64,000 nt of DNA from Rodentibacter caecimuris (GCF_024622045.1 NZ_JANKBP010000004.1), one strand, 5' to 3'; counted from the stretch's first letter, positions 52,849-62,229 are shown. Notes: generated by a model from the sequence alone, not told the origin. A program made the numbers and translations.

Positions 52849-53856
52849 TTAAGATGCCAGTTTTTGCAAACCAAAATGGCGATAAGTTTGTGCTGTTGCA
52901 ATCCTTCCACGTGGAGTACGCTGTAAAAAGCCTTGTTGAATTAAGTAAGGTTCCAATACATCTTCAATAGTATCACGCTCCTCACCTATCGCTGCAGCCA
53001 AGTTATCCAATCCAACCGGCCCGCCATCAAAACGCTCAATTACGGCACTCAATAATTTTCGGTCTAAATAATCAAAGCCGGCATCATCAACATCTAACAT
53101 AGAAAGCGCTTGCTTCGCTATATCCAAAGAAATCACCCCTCCATTTCTTACATCAGCATAATCACGTACACGGCGTAATAAACGATTAGCAATACGTGGA
53201 GTGCCGCGAGAACGGCGGGCAACTTCAAAAGCAGCCTGTTGTTCTAATTCAAGGTTTAAACAAACCGCACTTCGAGCAACAATTGAGGTTAAATCTTCTA
53301 CCGAATAAAATTCTAAACGCTGTACGATACCAAAACGATCGCGTAAAGGCGAAGTCAAAGAGCCGGCTCGCGTTGTTGCTCCTACTAAAGTAAAGGGAGG
53401 TAACTCCAATTTTATGGAACGTGCCGCCGGCCCTTCCCCAATCATAATATCCAATTGGTAATCTTCCATTGCCGGATAAAGCACTTCTTCAATAGCCGGT
53501 GAAAGGCGATGAATTTCATCAATAAACAGCACATCATAGGGTTCGAGATTCGTTAGCATTGCTGCCAAATCACCGGCTTTTTCTAAAACAGGGCCTGAGG
53601 TTGTACGAATATTCACGCCCATTTCATTCGCTACAATATTGGCAAGCGTCGTTTTACCCAACCCGGGAGGGCCGAAAATCAACAAATGGTCTAAAGCATC
53701 TTTGCGTAATTTTGCGGCTTTAATAAAAATATCCATTTGTTCGCATACTTGTGCCTGCCCAACATAATCAGCCAGTAATTTGGGACGAATTGCACGGTCG
53801 ATCACGTCTTCATCAAGTTTCGCTTGACTACTAATAATTCTATCTGCTTCAATCAT
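52849..53856 (-). CDS. ruvB: RuvB, Holliday junction branch-migration ATPase
   Basis: This 335-residue AAA+ motor drives branch migration with RuvA. It has Walker A GPPGLGKTTLANI, Walker B VLFIDEIHRL, the sensor VGATTRAGSL and a C-terminal winged helix with GFLQRTPRGR. It lies 10 bases after ruvA. Confidence 0.97.
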   Translation of the reverse strand: MIEADRIISSQAKLDEDVIDRAIRPKLLADYVGQAQVCEQMDIFIKAAKLRKDALDHLLIFGPPGLGKTTLANIVANEMGVNIRTTSGPVLEKAGDLAAMLTNLEPYDVLFIDEIHRLSPAIEEVLYPAMEDYQLDIMIGEGPAARSIKLELPPFTLVGATTRAGSLTSPLRDRFGIVQRLEFYSVEDLTSIVARSAVCLNLELEQQAAFEVARRSRGTPRIANRLLRRVRDYADVRNGGVISLDIAKQALSMLDVDDAGFDYLDRKLLSAVIERFDGGPVGLDNLAAAIGEERDTIEDVLEPYLIQQGFLQRTPRGRIATAQTYRHFGLQKLAS

Positions 53857-53866
53857 CCGTTTTCCC

Positions 53867-54481
53867 TTATAACGCCGCTTTTAAGGCTTCACGAATTAGT
53901 TGTTCGCTATTTAATTCCGGTTTTATCACGCTTTTAACCATTTTTGCAGCATCCGCTGGTTTATACCCTAATGCGATCAATGCCGAAACGGCTTCATTTT
54001 CTGAGTTTTCTTGATATGAAATAGCCGCAGGCTCGCTAGATATATGCTTACTTTCTATAAAGAATTCATTTTGTTTCACACCTTTAAATTTTCCTTTTAA
54101 TTCAACCAATAGACGCTCTGCGGTTTTTTTGCCTACGCCCGGAATTTTAACGAGTTTGGAAAGCTCTTCATGTTCAATTGCATAAGCAAATTGCTCAACA
54201 GACATTGCTGATAAAATTGCCAGTGCCAATTTTGGTCCAACACCATTGGTTTTAATTAATTCACGAAATAAAGTGCGGTCAGTTTTTTGTGCAAATCCAA
54301 AAAGTAAATGGGCGTCTTCTCGAATAGCAAGATGAGTAAACAAGGTTGTTTCCTGTCCGAGCTCAGGCAAGTCATAAAAGCTCGTCATCGGCAAAAGTAA
54401 CTCATACCCAACGCCTTGCACATCAATTAAAATTTCAGGAGGTTGTTTTTCTAATAGAATACCTGTTAAACGACCAATCAT
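53867..54481 (-). CDS. ruvA: RuvA, Holliday junction-binding protein
   Basis: This 204-residue protein has an N-terminal OB domain (MIGRLTGILLEKQPP), two helix-hairpin-helix motifs (LIKTNGVGPKLALAIL and LVKIPGVGKKTAERLL) and a C-terminal domain that binds RuvB. It forms tetramers that hold the junction. A terminator-like hairpin separates it from ruvC. Confidence 0.97.
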   Translation of the reverse strand: MIGRLTGILLEKQPPEILIDVQGVGYELLLPMTSFYDLPELGQETTLFTHLAIREDAHLLFGFAQKTDRTLFRELIKTNGVGPKLALAILSAMSVEQFAYAIEHEELSKLVKIPGVGKKTAERLLVELKGKFKGVKQNEFFIESKHISSEPAAISYQENSENEAVSALIALGYKPADAAKMVKSVIKPELNSEQLIREALKAAL

Positions 54482-54521
54482 AATTTATCCATAAGCATAA
54501 AAGTTTTGCATAGAATAAAAT

Positions 54522-54543
54522 AAAACTGGACGAACATCCAGTT
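54522..54543 (-). terminator. Hairpin between ruvC and ruvA, possible terminator
   Basis: ACTGGA pairs with TCCAGT around six bases and is followed on the minus strand by TTTATTTTATTC. It overlaps the ruvC stop, so it may reduce read-through into ruvAB. Confidence 0.5.
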
Positions 54544-55114
54544 ATTTCTTTAACCGAAAACGCCCTCGGCTATAACGAATTTTTAAAAGTGCGGTGATTT
54601 TTTCTTGGGTTTCCACTATTTTTGCAGAACCCGCAATATGCAAAGAATGATTCATAGTATGGGCGTGGGTAATCGCAATTGCTAAGGCATCTGCCGCATC
54701 CGATTGCGGTTTATCGGAAAGTTTCAGAATACGCGTAACCATATCCTGAACCTGAATCTTATCTGCTGCCCCCACACCAACAACGGTTTGTTTCACTAAT
54801 CTCGCCGCATACTCAAATACCGGCAAGTCGTGATTTACCGCAGCGACAATCGCTGTGCCCCTTGCCTGCCCCAATTTCAGTGCGGAATCTGCATTTTTTG
54901 CCATAAAGACTTGTTCAATCGCAAACATATCCGGCTGAAACTGCTGAATAATTTCACTGACTCCGGCATAGATGCGTTTTAAACGGCTGGGGAGATCGTC
55001 CACCACCGTACGAATTGCGCCGCTGCCGAGGTAATCTAATTGTCGCCCTGTTTGCTTAATGACACCGTAACCAGTCACTCTTGATCCTGGATCGATACCT
55101 AAAATTATTGTCAT
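54542..55114 (-). CDS. ruvC: RuvC, Holliday junction resolvase
   Basis: This 190-residue RNase H-fold nuclease cuts Holliday junctions. It shows GIDPGSRVTGYG with the first catalytic Asp, FAIEQVFMAKN with the Glu, and KPQSDAADALAIAITHAH with the late Asp residues. It starts the ruvCAB group and is separated from the lipoprotein upstream by a terminator. Confidence 0.97.
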   Translation of the reverse strand: MTIILGIDPGSRVTGYGVIKQTGRQLDYLGSGAIRTVVDDLPSRLKRIYAGVSEIIQQFQPDMFAIEQVFMAKNADSALKLGQARGTAIVAAVNHDLPVFEYAARLVKQTVVGVGAADKIQVQDMVTRILKLSDKPQSDAADALAIAITHAHTMNHSLHIAGSAKIVETQEKITALLKIRYSRGRFRLKK

Positions 55115-55134
55115 TTACGCTCAACCTAAAAAAT

Positions 55135-55155
55135 AGGGACACACTGGGTGTCCCT
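55135..55155 (-). terminator. Terminator upstream of ruvC
   Basis: AGGGACAC (55135-55142) pairs with GTGTCCCT (55148-55155) around five bases; the minus strand continues ATTTTTTAGG. It ends the operon of the lipoprotein gene. Confidence 0.8.
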
Positions 55156-55177
55156 TAAAACAAATTGAAATACTTAC

Positions 55178-55705
55178 TTATTCATTATTCATTTTAGCGG
55201 TAGCCAATTCATCAATTTTACAGTTTTTCACTAAAATTTGATCGGTTCGTTTACCTAATTTGGTCAACATTACTGAAGACGATTTATCAAATGTTTCAAG
55301 TGAGAAATCTACATCAGCATTCCAACGGTAAGATTTAGATTCAAAGGTTACTGGGTTTGGGGCTTTTTCATTGACTTTTAAGTCTTTGATCACTTTTTTA
55401 CCAAAAGCAATATTTACATTTTTCGCTTTACCGGCCTCAAAACCATAAGTGGCAATAACCAATGTGTTATCTTTACAAAGATACACAGCCGATTTTGTTG
55501 CAGTATCTAATTTATCCGTTACGGTTTTCACTGTGCTAGATACACCATCTTTCACGCTAGTTACCGCTTGTGAAGCACCGCCTACAACCGCATTAGTTGT
55601 TTTGCTGATAGCATCTGTGGTGTTTGAGACAACATCAGATGCGGTTGAACAGGCAGATAATACGAGTCCCGCTGCAAGTGCCGGGGCAAATTTCATCAAT
55701 TTCAT
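55178..55705 (-). CDS. Lipoprotein with a possible MliC-like lysozyme-inhibitor domain
   Basis: This 175-residue lipoprotein starts at ATG 55705 (AAGGAG upstream). It has a lipobox LSAC, an Ala/Val/Ser/Thr-rich helical region (about 25-75, with repeats like VVSNTTDAISKTTNAVV) and a compact C-terminal domain. In that domain a YLC motif near residue 82 and a KNC near 162 resemble the disulfide cysteines of MliC/PliC inhibitors of C-type lysozyme, with VTF and SYRWNAD between. The family match is tentative. In H. influenzae, as I recall, yebC and ruvC are neighbours without this gene. Confidence 0.62.
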   Translation of the reverse strand: MKLMKFAPALAAGLVLSACSTASDVVSNTTDAISKTTNAVVGGASQAVTSVKDGVSSTVKTVTDKLDTATKSAVYLCKDNTLVIATYGFEAGKAKNVNIAFGKKVIKDLKVNEKAPNPVTFESKSYRWNADVDFSLETFDKSSSVMLTKLGKRTDQILVKNCKIDELATAKMNNE

Positions 55706-55726
55706 TCGAACTCCTTCGAGCAAAAA

Positions 55727-56467
55727 CTAAAGTAGTGCAGCAACCTCATCGCTGATCTCACCGTTGTGATAGACATTCTGGACATCATCACACTCTTCCA
55801 GCATATCGATCAATTTTAATAATTTCGGTGCGGTTTCTGCGTCTAAATCAACAGTAGTTGAAGGAATCATTGTTACTTCAGCAGATTCCACTTTAAAACC
55901 GGCTCCTTCAATACCGTCACGCACTGTCCCTAATTCTTCCCAAGCGGTATAAATCTCAAAGCTACCGTCTTCTTGCTGCTGAATATCGTCTGCGCCCGCT
56001 TCAATCGCCGCTTCCGTTAAAGCGTCTTCATCTGCGGCTCCAATCAAAATCAAGCCTTTTTTACTAAAGAGATAGCCGACCGAGCCTTCCGTACCCAAAT
56101 TTCCACTACATTTGGTAAAACTTGGACGAACTTGAGAGATTGTCCGGTTTGCGTTGTCGCTTAGACACTCAACCATCACAGCAGTTCCACCCGGACCGTA
56201 ACCTTCGTACACTTTTGTTTCCATATTGGTGTCATCGCCACCGCCGACGCCCCGCTCAATCGCGCGGTTAATCGTATCCCGTGTCATATTGCTGGATAAG
56301 GCTTTATCCACCGCCGCACGCAGACGTGGGTTTGCCGACACATCGCCACCACCTAATTTTGCGGCAGTCACCAATTCACGAATTAATTTTGTAAAAATTT
56401 TCCCACGCTGCGCATCTTGTGCCGCTTTGCGGTGTTTAATGTTAGCCCACTTACTATGACCTGCCAT
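55727..56467 (-). CDS. yebC: YebC/PmpR family regulator
   Basis: This 246-residue protein starts with the family hallmark MAGHSKWANIKHRKAAQDAQ and has the three YebC domains. Family members act as transcription regulators or help translate poly-Pro stretches (TACO1-like role). It lies between nudB and the lipoprotein gene, upstream of ruvC as in many gamma-proteobacteria. Confidence 0.95.
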   Translation of the reverse strand: MAGHSKWANIKHRKAAQDAQRGKIFTKLIRELVTAAKLGGGDVSANPRLRAAVDKALSSNMTRDTINRAIERGVGGGDDTNMETKVYEGYGPGGTAVMVECLSDNANRTISQVRPSFTKCSGNLGTEGSVGYLFSKKGLILIGAADEDALTEAAIEAGADDIQQQEDGSFEIYTAWEELGTVRDGIEGAGFKVESAEVTMIPSTTVDLDAETAPKLLKLIDMLEECDDVQNVYHNGEISDEVAALL

Positions 56468-56494
56468 TTTGTTTTCCTTCTTAAAATTATTTTG

Positions 56495-56965
56495 TTAAAA
56501 CGGATAATTTTTCGTTTCAACAAATGTATCATTTAATAAATATTTTCTGATCGCTTCAGCATTATTCGGGGATTTTGTCATTCTAACGGCTTGTTCCGCC
56601 GAGACCCATTGATACGCCAAATGTTCCGATAATTGTGGGATAAATTCCCGTTCCACTGCCAACAAAAACCAATGTTCCCGGCAATGGGTAACATTCGGTG
56701 CGTATTTATAGCGGAAATGTGGAAAAATTTCAAATTCTATGCTCTTATTGCAATCAAAAAGTGCGGTAGAATTTTCCGTTATTTTTAACCGCACTTCTTC
56801 CCACAACTCCCGAATTACCGCTTGACGTGGCGTTTCATTTTCTTCTAAAGAACCGGTAACGGATTGCCAAAAAGTCGGATCATCTTGACGTTGAAGCATT
56901 AGCACTCGCCCGCTACTTTGGGCATAGATCAGCACTAAAACGGAATAGGGATTTTTATACTTCAT
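56495..56965 (-). CDS. nudB: NudB, dihydroneopterin triphosphate pyrophosphatase
   Basis: This 156-residue Nudix enzyme has the box GSLEENETPRQAVIREL followed by WEEV, and the start KNPYSVLVLIYAQSSGRVLM typical of NudB. It removes pyrophosphate from dihydroneopterin triphosphate in folate synthesis. Its ATG directly follows the TAA of the gene before. Two uptake signals in opposite orientation lie in it (56759 and 56788). NudB is the best match, but other Nudix roles are possible. Confidence 0.85.
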   Translation of the reverse strand: MKYKNPYSVLVLIYAQSSGRVLMLQRQDDPTFWQSVTGSLEENETPRQAVIRELWEEVRLKITENSTALFDCNKSIEFEIFPHFRYKYAPNVTHCREHWFLLAVEREFIPQLSEHLAYQWVSAEQAVRMTKSPNNAEAIRKYLLNDTFVETKNYPF

Positions 56966-57526
56966 TTAATAACGTCTAATCTCAGGCGCTTGATAGGTGG
57001 CAATAAAGCGGGCGATTTCCTCTAAATCATCGGAAAATAAAATTTTTTGGTAATCCTCTGTTGTGAGAAATGCTGATTTCACCATTTGCTCAAACAACAT
57101 TTTGAGGGAATTGTAATAGCCACTTTGATTAAACAGAATACACGGGTTCGGGTTTTGCCCGATTCTCGCCCACGAAATCACCTCGCTAATTTCCTCTAGC
57201 GTCCCCGGCCCGCCGGCTAAGGCAATATAAGCATCGCCCAGCTCAATCATCTTTTTCTTACGCGCCTGCATCGTCTCTACGGTGATCAGCTGAGTTAAGC
57301 CGCCATGAGCCAATTCCCTCGCTTGCAAAAAAGTTGGGATAACGCCGATAACCTTACCGCCTTCAGCCAGTACGGTGTCGGCAATCACGCCCATCAGCCC
57401 CGCTCGTCCGCCACCGTAAATTAACGTATGCCGATTAGCGGCGATCCATTTACCCAAACTTACCGCCGAAGCCTGATAAACCGGATCATTGCCCAAACTT
57501 GCACCGCAATAAACGGTAATATTCAT
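56966..57526 (-). CDS. LOG family protein (nucleoside 5'-monophosphate phosphoribohydrolase)
   Basis: This 186-residue Rossmann-fold protein has YGGGRAGLMGVIAD and ALAGGPGTLEEISEV, the PGGxGTxxE-type motif of LOG (TIGR00730) proteins that split ribose 5-phosphate from cytokinin-type or ordinary nucleotides. The gene overlaps the MazG-like gene by 4 bases and abuts nudB, so three nucleotide-hydrolysing enzymes are encoded together. The true substrate is unknown. Confidence 0.85.
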   Translation of the reverse strand: MNITVYCGASLGNDPVYQASAVSLGKWIAANRHTLIYGGGRAGLMGVIADTVLAEGGKVIGVIPTFLQARELAHGGLTQLITVETMQARKKKMIELGDAYIALAGGPGTLEEISEVISWARIGQNPNPCILFNQSGYYNSLKMLFEQMVKSAFLTTEDYQKILFSDDLEEIARFIATYQAPEIRRY

Positions 57527-57846
57527 TCTGTCTCCTCCAAACGCCGTTGTAATTTTTGTTGATTGTCTTGCATTATCTCCGCCAGCTCAAGTTGGTATTT
57601 GTCCGCTAAAATCAGCACATTATTTAGCACATCGCCTAACTCTTCCCGAATATGTGCCAAACGGGCTTGCCGAGATAATTGCGACTCATCAGCTCTATCC
57701 CGCCCGATTTCATACGCCCGCACCGCTTGTGCTAATTCCCCGACTTCCTCCGTTAAAAAATTCAAACGAATAAAGGGATTATAGTCATACCACTGCCGAC
57801 GTTTATAATATTTTACTAGCCAGTGTTGATAAGTTTGTAGTGTCAT
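57523..57846 (-). CDS. MazG-like nucleotide pyrophosphohydrolase
   Basis: This 107-residue protein has the MazG-fold motifs NFLTEEVGELAQAV and IREELGDVLNNVLIL, whose EExxE and ExxD residues bind Mg2+ and nucleoside triphosphate. It is a short, single-domain form and presumably clears damaged or surplus NTPs. It starts an operon with the LOG-family gene and nudB. Confidence 0.83.
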   Translation of the reverse strand: MTLQTYQHWLVKYYKRRQWYDYNPFIRLNFLTEEVGELAQAVRAYEIGRDRADESQLSRQARLAHIREELGDVLNNVLILADKYQLELAEIMQDNQQKLQRRLEETE

Positions 57847-57894
57847 TTTATTTTTTGCATCATTTCAAGGAAATGTAACCCCTTGCGCTTAACA

Positions 57895-57927
57895 AAAGCC
57901 CCTTAAATCCGTGAGTTAAAGGGCTTT
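57895..57927 (-). terminator. aspS terminator
   Basis: AAAGCCCCTTAA (57895-57906) pairs with TTAAAGGGCTTT (57916-57927), one mismatch. The minus strand continues TGTTAAG, a weak T-tract. It lies 5 bases from the aspS stop. Confidence 0.7.
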
Positions 57928-57931
57928 GTGA

Positions 57932-59698
57932 TTATTCTTTAGCAGTAACGCTAATTGCCAGCTCATTCAACGCCTGCGGATTCGCAAAGCTCGGCGCTTC
58001 TGTCATCAAACACGCTGCTGCGGTGGTTTTCGGGAAAGCGATTACGTCTCGGATATTTTCCGTGCCGGTAAGCAGCATCGCTAAGCGATCTAAACCGAAG
58101 GCAAGGCCTGCGTGCGGCGGTGTACCAAATTTTAAAGCGTCAAGTAGGAAACCGAATTTTTCTTGCTGTTCCTGCTCGTTAATACCAAGAATACGGAATA
58201 CGGTTTGTTGCATTTTCGGATCGAAAATTCGCACAGAACCACCGCCGACTTCATAGCCGTTAATCACCATATCGTAGGCATTGGCAACAGCATTAGTCGG
58301 ATTGGCTTCCAATTCTTCTGGGGTAAAATTACGCGGTGAAGTGAACGGATGATGCATTGCAGCAAGATTGCCTTCTTCATCACGTTCAAACATTGGGAAA
58401 TCAATAACCCAAAGGGGCTGCCATTCGTCTAAACGGGTTAAACCGAGATCACGCCCTAACTTCAAACGTAATGCGCCCATTGCATCAGTGGTAACATTCC
58501 ATTTATCTGCACCAAAGAATAGAATGTCTCCGGTTCGCGCGCCAACTTTGGCAAACAAGGCTTTTAACACATTTTCATTTAGGAACTTAGCGATCGGGCT
58601 TTGCACACCGTCAAGACCGGCATTCACACTATTCACTTTTAACCACGCCAAGCCTTTTGCGCCGTAAATGCCGACAAATTGGGTGTATTCGTCAATCTGC
58701 TTACGTGTCATTTCATTACCGTTCGGCACACGAATCACGGCAACACGGCCATTAGGATCGTTTGCCGGACCTTGGAATACTTTGAAATCCACATCTTTAA
58801 CAATCTCTGCGACATCGACTAATTCTAATGGGTTACGTAAATCCGGTTTATCGGAACCAAAACGACTCATCGCTTCATGCCACGTCATGATCGGGAATTT
58901 GCCGAGATCGACATTGAGAATATGTTTCCATAAGCCATGGATCATATTTTCCATAATTTCACGTACTTCCGGCGCGGTTAAGAAAGAGGTTTCCACATCG
59001 ATTTGGGTAAATTCCGGTTGGCGGTCGGCACGTAAATCTTCATCACGGAAACATTTGACGATTTGGTAATAACGGTCAAACCCCGACATCATCAAAAGCT
59101 GTTTGAAAAGCTGCGGCGATTGTGGCAGGGCATAAAATTTGCCTTTATGCACACGGCTCGGCACTAAATAATCCCGCGCGCCTTCCGGTGTGGCTTTAGT
59201 GAGCATTGGGGTTTCAATATCAAGGAAGCCGTTATCGTCCATAAATCGGCGCACAAAACTGGTGATTTTGGCACGGGTTTTCAAACGCTCCGCCATTTCC
59301 GGACGGCGTAAATCTAAATAACGGTATTTTAAACGCTGCTCTTCGGTATTATTTTGGTTGAAATCGAGCGGTAATACGTCGGAAGCATTATAAATTTTGA
59401 GTTCTTTGGCAAGCACTTCCACTTCACCCGTTGCCATATTTTGATTAATTTGATTGTCTGGACGCGGGATTACTTCCCCTTTGATTTGAATACAAAATTC
59501 GTTACGCAACGTACTTGCGGCACTAAGGGCGTCTTGAAATTTCGGATCAAAATAGACTTGCACGATCCCTTCGCGATCTCTCATATCAATAAAAATCAAA
59601 CCGCCTAAATCACGACGACGATGAACCCAACCGCTTAATATCACTTCTTGTCCGACATGGCTACGGTTTAGAGAACCGCAATAATGTGTACGCATCAT
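57932..59698 (-). CDS. aspS: AspS, aspartyl-tRNA synthetase
   Basis: This 588-residue class II synthetase has an N-terminal OB anticodon-binding domain (GWVHRRRDLGGLIFIDMRDR), motif 2 (KCFRDEDLRADRQPEFTQID), the bacterial GAD insertion (about 290-420) and motif 3 (GLAFGLDRLAMLLTG). The gene begins ATGATG; homologues begin with the second codon (MRTHYCG), so 59695 is an equal choice. Confidence 0.97.
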   Translation of the reverse strand: MMRTHYCGSLNRSHVGQEVILSGWVHRRRDLGGLIFIDMRDREGIVQVYFDPKFQDALSAASTLRNEFCIQIKGEVIPRPDNQINQNMATGEVEVLAKELKIYNASDVLPLDFNQNNTEEQRLKYRYLDLRRPEMAERLKTRAKITSFVRRFMDDNGFLDIETPMLTKATPEGARDYLVPSRVHKGKFYALPQSPQLFKQLLMMSGFDRYYQIVKCFRDEDLRADRQPEFTQIDVETSFLTAPEVREIMENMIHGLWKHILNVDLGKFPIMTWHEAMSRFGSDKPDLRNPLELVDVAEIVKDVDFKVFQGPANDPNGRVAVIRVPNGNEMTRKQIDEYTQFVGIYGAKGLAWLKVNSVNAGLDGVQSPIAKFLNENVLKALFAKVGARTGDILFFGADKWNVTTDAMGALRLKLGRDLGLTRLDEWQPLWVIDFPMFERDEEGNLAAMHHPFTSPRNFTPEELEANPTNAVANAYDMVINGYEVGGGSVRIFDPKMQQTVFRILGINEQEQQEKFGFLLDALKFGTPPHAGLAFGLDRLAMLLTGTENIRDVIAFPKTTAAACLMTEAPSFANPQALNELAISVTAKE

Positions 59699-59841
59699 TT
59701 TTTATATTCCTTTTATATTCTGAAATTAACGGGCTGATTATACGGAAATTGATGTTGCTTTTAAATTGGAAACGGAAATTTATTTGCGCCTGATAAAACT
59801 TTCTCTAAAATAACCGCACTTTTAACTCTCTTCAAAATGAT

Positions 59842-60567
59842 ATGCAAAAAGATACCCTTTTCTCCGCACCTATTGAAAAGCTGGGCGATTTCACTTTTGA
59901 CGAAAGCGTTGCGGAAGTCTTCCCTGATATGATCCAACGCTCTGTTCCCGGCTATTCCAATATCATTACTGCCATCGGAATGCTTGCCGAACGCTTTGTG
60001 ACGGCAAATAGTCTTGTCTATGATTTAGGTTGTTCACGAGGAGCAGCAACACTTTCTGTTCGTCGTAACATTCATCATCCTAACGTAAAAATTATCGGTA
60101 TCGATAATTCCCAACCGATGGTTGAACGCTGTCGTCAGCATATTGTCGCCTATCACAGTGATGTACCCGTAGAAATTTTGTGTGATGATATTCGCCAAGT
60201 TGAAATCGAAAATGCGTCCATGGTAATTTTAAATTTCACCTTACAATTTTTACCACCGGAAGATCGTATAGCATTGCTCACAAAAATTTACCAAGGTTTA
60301 AATACAAACGGAGTACTGGTACTTTCAGAAAAATTTCGTTTTGAAAATGAAAAAGTCGATAGTTTGCTGATCGATCTGCACCACCAGTTTAAACGAGCCA
60401 ATGGATATAGCGAACTTGAAGTCAGCCAAAAACGTACAGCACTGGAAAACGTGATGCGAACGGACAGCATTGAAACCCACAAAGTTCGGTTAAAAAATAT
60501 CGGGTTTTCTCAGGTAGAATTATGGTTTCAATGTTTTAATTTTGGCTCAATGGTAGCTGTGAAATAG
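59842..60567 (+). CDS. cmoA: CmoA, carboxy-SAM synthase
   Basis: This 241-residue enzyme makes carboxy-S-adenosylmethionine from SAM and prephenate for cmo5U34 tRNA modification. It shows the CmoA start QKDTLFSAPIEKLGDFTFDE, the SAM motif VYDLGCSRGAAT and the later MVILNFTLQFLPPEDR. cmoB is not adjacent. There is no clear ribosome site. A strong terminator follows at 60575. Confidence 0.95.
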   Translation: MQKDTLFSAPIEKLGDFTFDESVAEVFPDMIQRSVPGYSNIITAIGMLAERFVTANSLVYDLGCSRGAATLSVRRNIHHPNVKIIGIDNSQPMVERCRQHIVAYHSDVPVEILCDDIRQVEIENASMVILNFTLQFLPPEDRIALLTKIYQGLNTNGVLVLSEKFRFENEKVDSLLIDLHHQFKRANGYSELEVSQKRTALENVMRTDSIETHKVRLKNIGFSQVELWFQCFNFGSMVAVK

Positions 60568-60574
60568 TGAAATA

Positions 60575-60615
60575 AAAGAGCGCTCATTAAATAAGTGTCA
60601 AATTGAGCGCTCTTT
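60575..60615 (+). terminator. cmoA terminator (also facing glpT)
   Basis: AAAGAGCGCTCA (60575-60586) pairs perfectly with TGAGCGCTCTTT (60604-60615) around 17 bases. It lies between convergent cmoA and glpT and could serve both. Confidence 0.8.
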
Positions 60616-60631
60616 ATAACAAAACTAAGAA

Positions 60632-61963
60632 TTAGTTCGATGCATTCGGTTTATAAAATAGGGTGAATGAGATGAATATGAAACCCAAGAAACAAGAGAC
60701 AATTAATGCGTAGAAACCACCGTCCCAGCCGAATAAGTCCACTAATTTCCCCATCACATAACCTGCACTCGCCGATCCCAATAAATAGCCAAATAAACCG
60801 GTTAAACCTGTTGCAGTACCTGTCGCTATACGTGGCACAAGATCAGCAGCCTGTAACCCAATCATCATTACCGGTCCGTAAATTAAGAAACCGATTGCAA
60901 CAAGACAAATGTTATCGACTAACGGATTACCCTCCGGATTTTTCCAGTAAACAATAATGGCGATTAATACACCTGTTAGAAATAATAGCATGGGTGGTGC
61001 TCGATGCCCTTTGAAGACTTTATCACTTAAATAACCACTGGTTAACATACCGAAAATCCCCGCATATTCATATAAGAAATATGCCCAACTCTGTTTATCC
61101 ACAGAAAAATGTTTCACTTCCTTTAAGTATGTTGGCGCCCAGTCAATAATGCCGTAACGAATGAAATAGACAAAAACGTTCGCAATGGCAATTGACCATA
61201 AGAATTTGTTATTAATGATATATTTTTTGAAAATATCTTTAGAAGAAAGCGTATGTGCAGACTCAACATTCTGCACCATTTTCTCCCCTTTCCATTCATC
61301 AACCGGCGGTAAACCTTGAGATTCCGGCGTATCTCGCATAAGCCAAAACATAATAAACGCTAACACGATAGCAATTAATGCAGGCAAATAAAATAATGAT
61401 TGCCATGTACCAAAAATCGCTAAACCGAGGATTGCTAATGGACCAATTAAACCGCCACCCAAATTATGAGAGACATTCCACCAACTCCACCAAACACCGC
61501 GCTCAGACACAGAAAACCAGTTAGTCATGGTTTTCGCACCCGGCGGATACCCCATACCTTGAAACCAACCATTAAGGGCGGCTAGGATAATCATAAATGG
61601 AATAGAAGCCAGCACACCCGGCACTAGACCAAAAATTAAACTCACCACTGCTGAGCCAAGTAAACCTATAGTAATAAAATATTTTGGATTACTACGGTCA
61701 GACACATTCCCCATAATGAACTTACTAAAACCATAAGCGAGGGACAAAGCAACGCCTACTGTACCTAAATCAGCTTTAGTAAAACCATATTCATCAATTA
61801 AATAAGGGATAGCGAGAGAAAAGTTTTTGCGGATAAGATAATATGCAGCATAACCAATGAATACTCCGGCAAAAACTTGCCAACGTAATTTTTTATACTC
61901 AGAATCAATTCTAGAATTATCAATTCGTGGAGACGGTGGAGACGCCTTTAAAAAAGAGAACAT
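60632..61963 (-). CDS. glpT: GlpT, glycerol-3-phosphate:phosphate antiporter
   Basis: This MFS protein has about twelve membrane segments and the GlpT features AAYYLIRKNFSLAIPYLIDE, GWFQGMGYPPGAKTMTNWFS and WWSWWNVSHNLGGG, which include substrate-site Arg, Lys and His. It imports glycerol-3-phosphate in exchange for phosphate. I chose ATG 61963 (MFSFLKAS) with AGGGG upstream, giving 443 residues; the start 42 bases earlier lacks support. It is a single-gene unit. Confidence 0.95.
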   Translation of the reverse strand: MFSFLKASPPSPRIDNSRIDSEYKKLRWQVFAGVFIGYAAYYLIRKNFSLAIPYLIDEYGFTKADLGTVGVALSLAYGFSKFIMGNVSDRSNPKYFITIGLLGSAVVSLIFGLVPGVLASIPFMIILAALNGWFQGMGYPPGAKTMTNWFSVSERGVWWSWWNVSHNLGGGLIGPLAILGLAIFGTWQSLFYLPALIAIVLAFIMFWLMRDTPESQGLPPVDEWKGEKMVQNVESAHTLSSKDIFKKYIINNKFLWSIAIANVFVYFIRYGIIDWAPTYLKEVKHFSVDKQSWAYFLYEYAGIFGMLTSGYLSDKVFKGHRAPPMLLFLTGVLIAIIVYWKNPEGNPLVDNICLVAIGFLIYGPVMMIGLQAADLVPRIATGTATGLTGLFGYLLGSASAGYVMGKLVDLFGWDGGFYALIVSCFLGFIFISFTLFYKPNASN

Positions 61964-62229
61964 ACAAACCCCTATGGTAAAATTTAAACACGCTGATTGA
62001 AACAACAGACCGTGTTTTGCACTGATACATTCAAAACGAATGTCAATGTAAGATAGGCGGCGAAGTGTAACATTTGTATTGTTTACCGATTTTGTTTTAA
62101 ATCAAAAAATATTACTTTTCATCCTAATAATTTCAAAAATATAATCCTTTAAATAGCTTTTACTGATTTATTGCCCAATTTATGACATAATCGACCCGTT
62201 TGTTTCTCTGTTCAAAAAGGATTAAACCC

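Noticed and set aside
61964..62229. Regulatory sites between glpT and gloA
   Set aside because: I looked for CRP- and FNR-like palindromes and found none with convincing matches.
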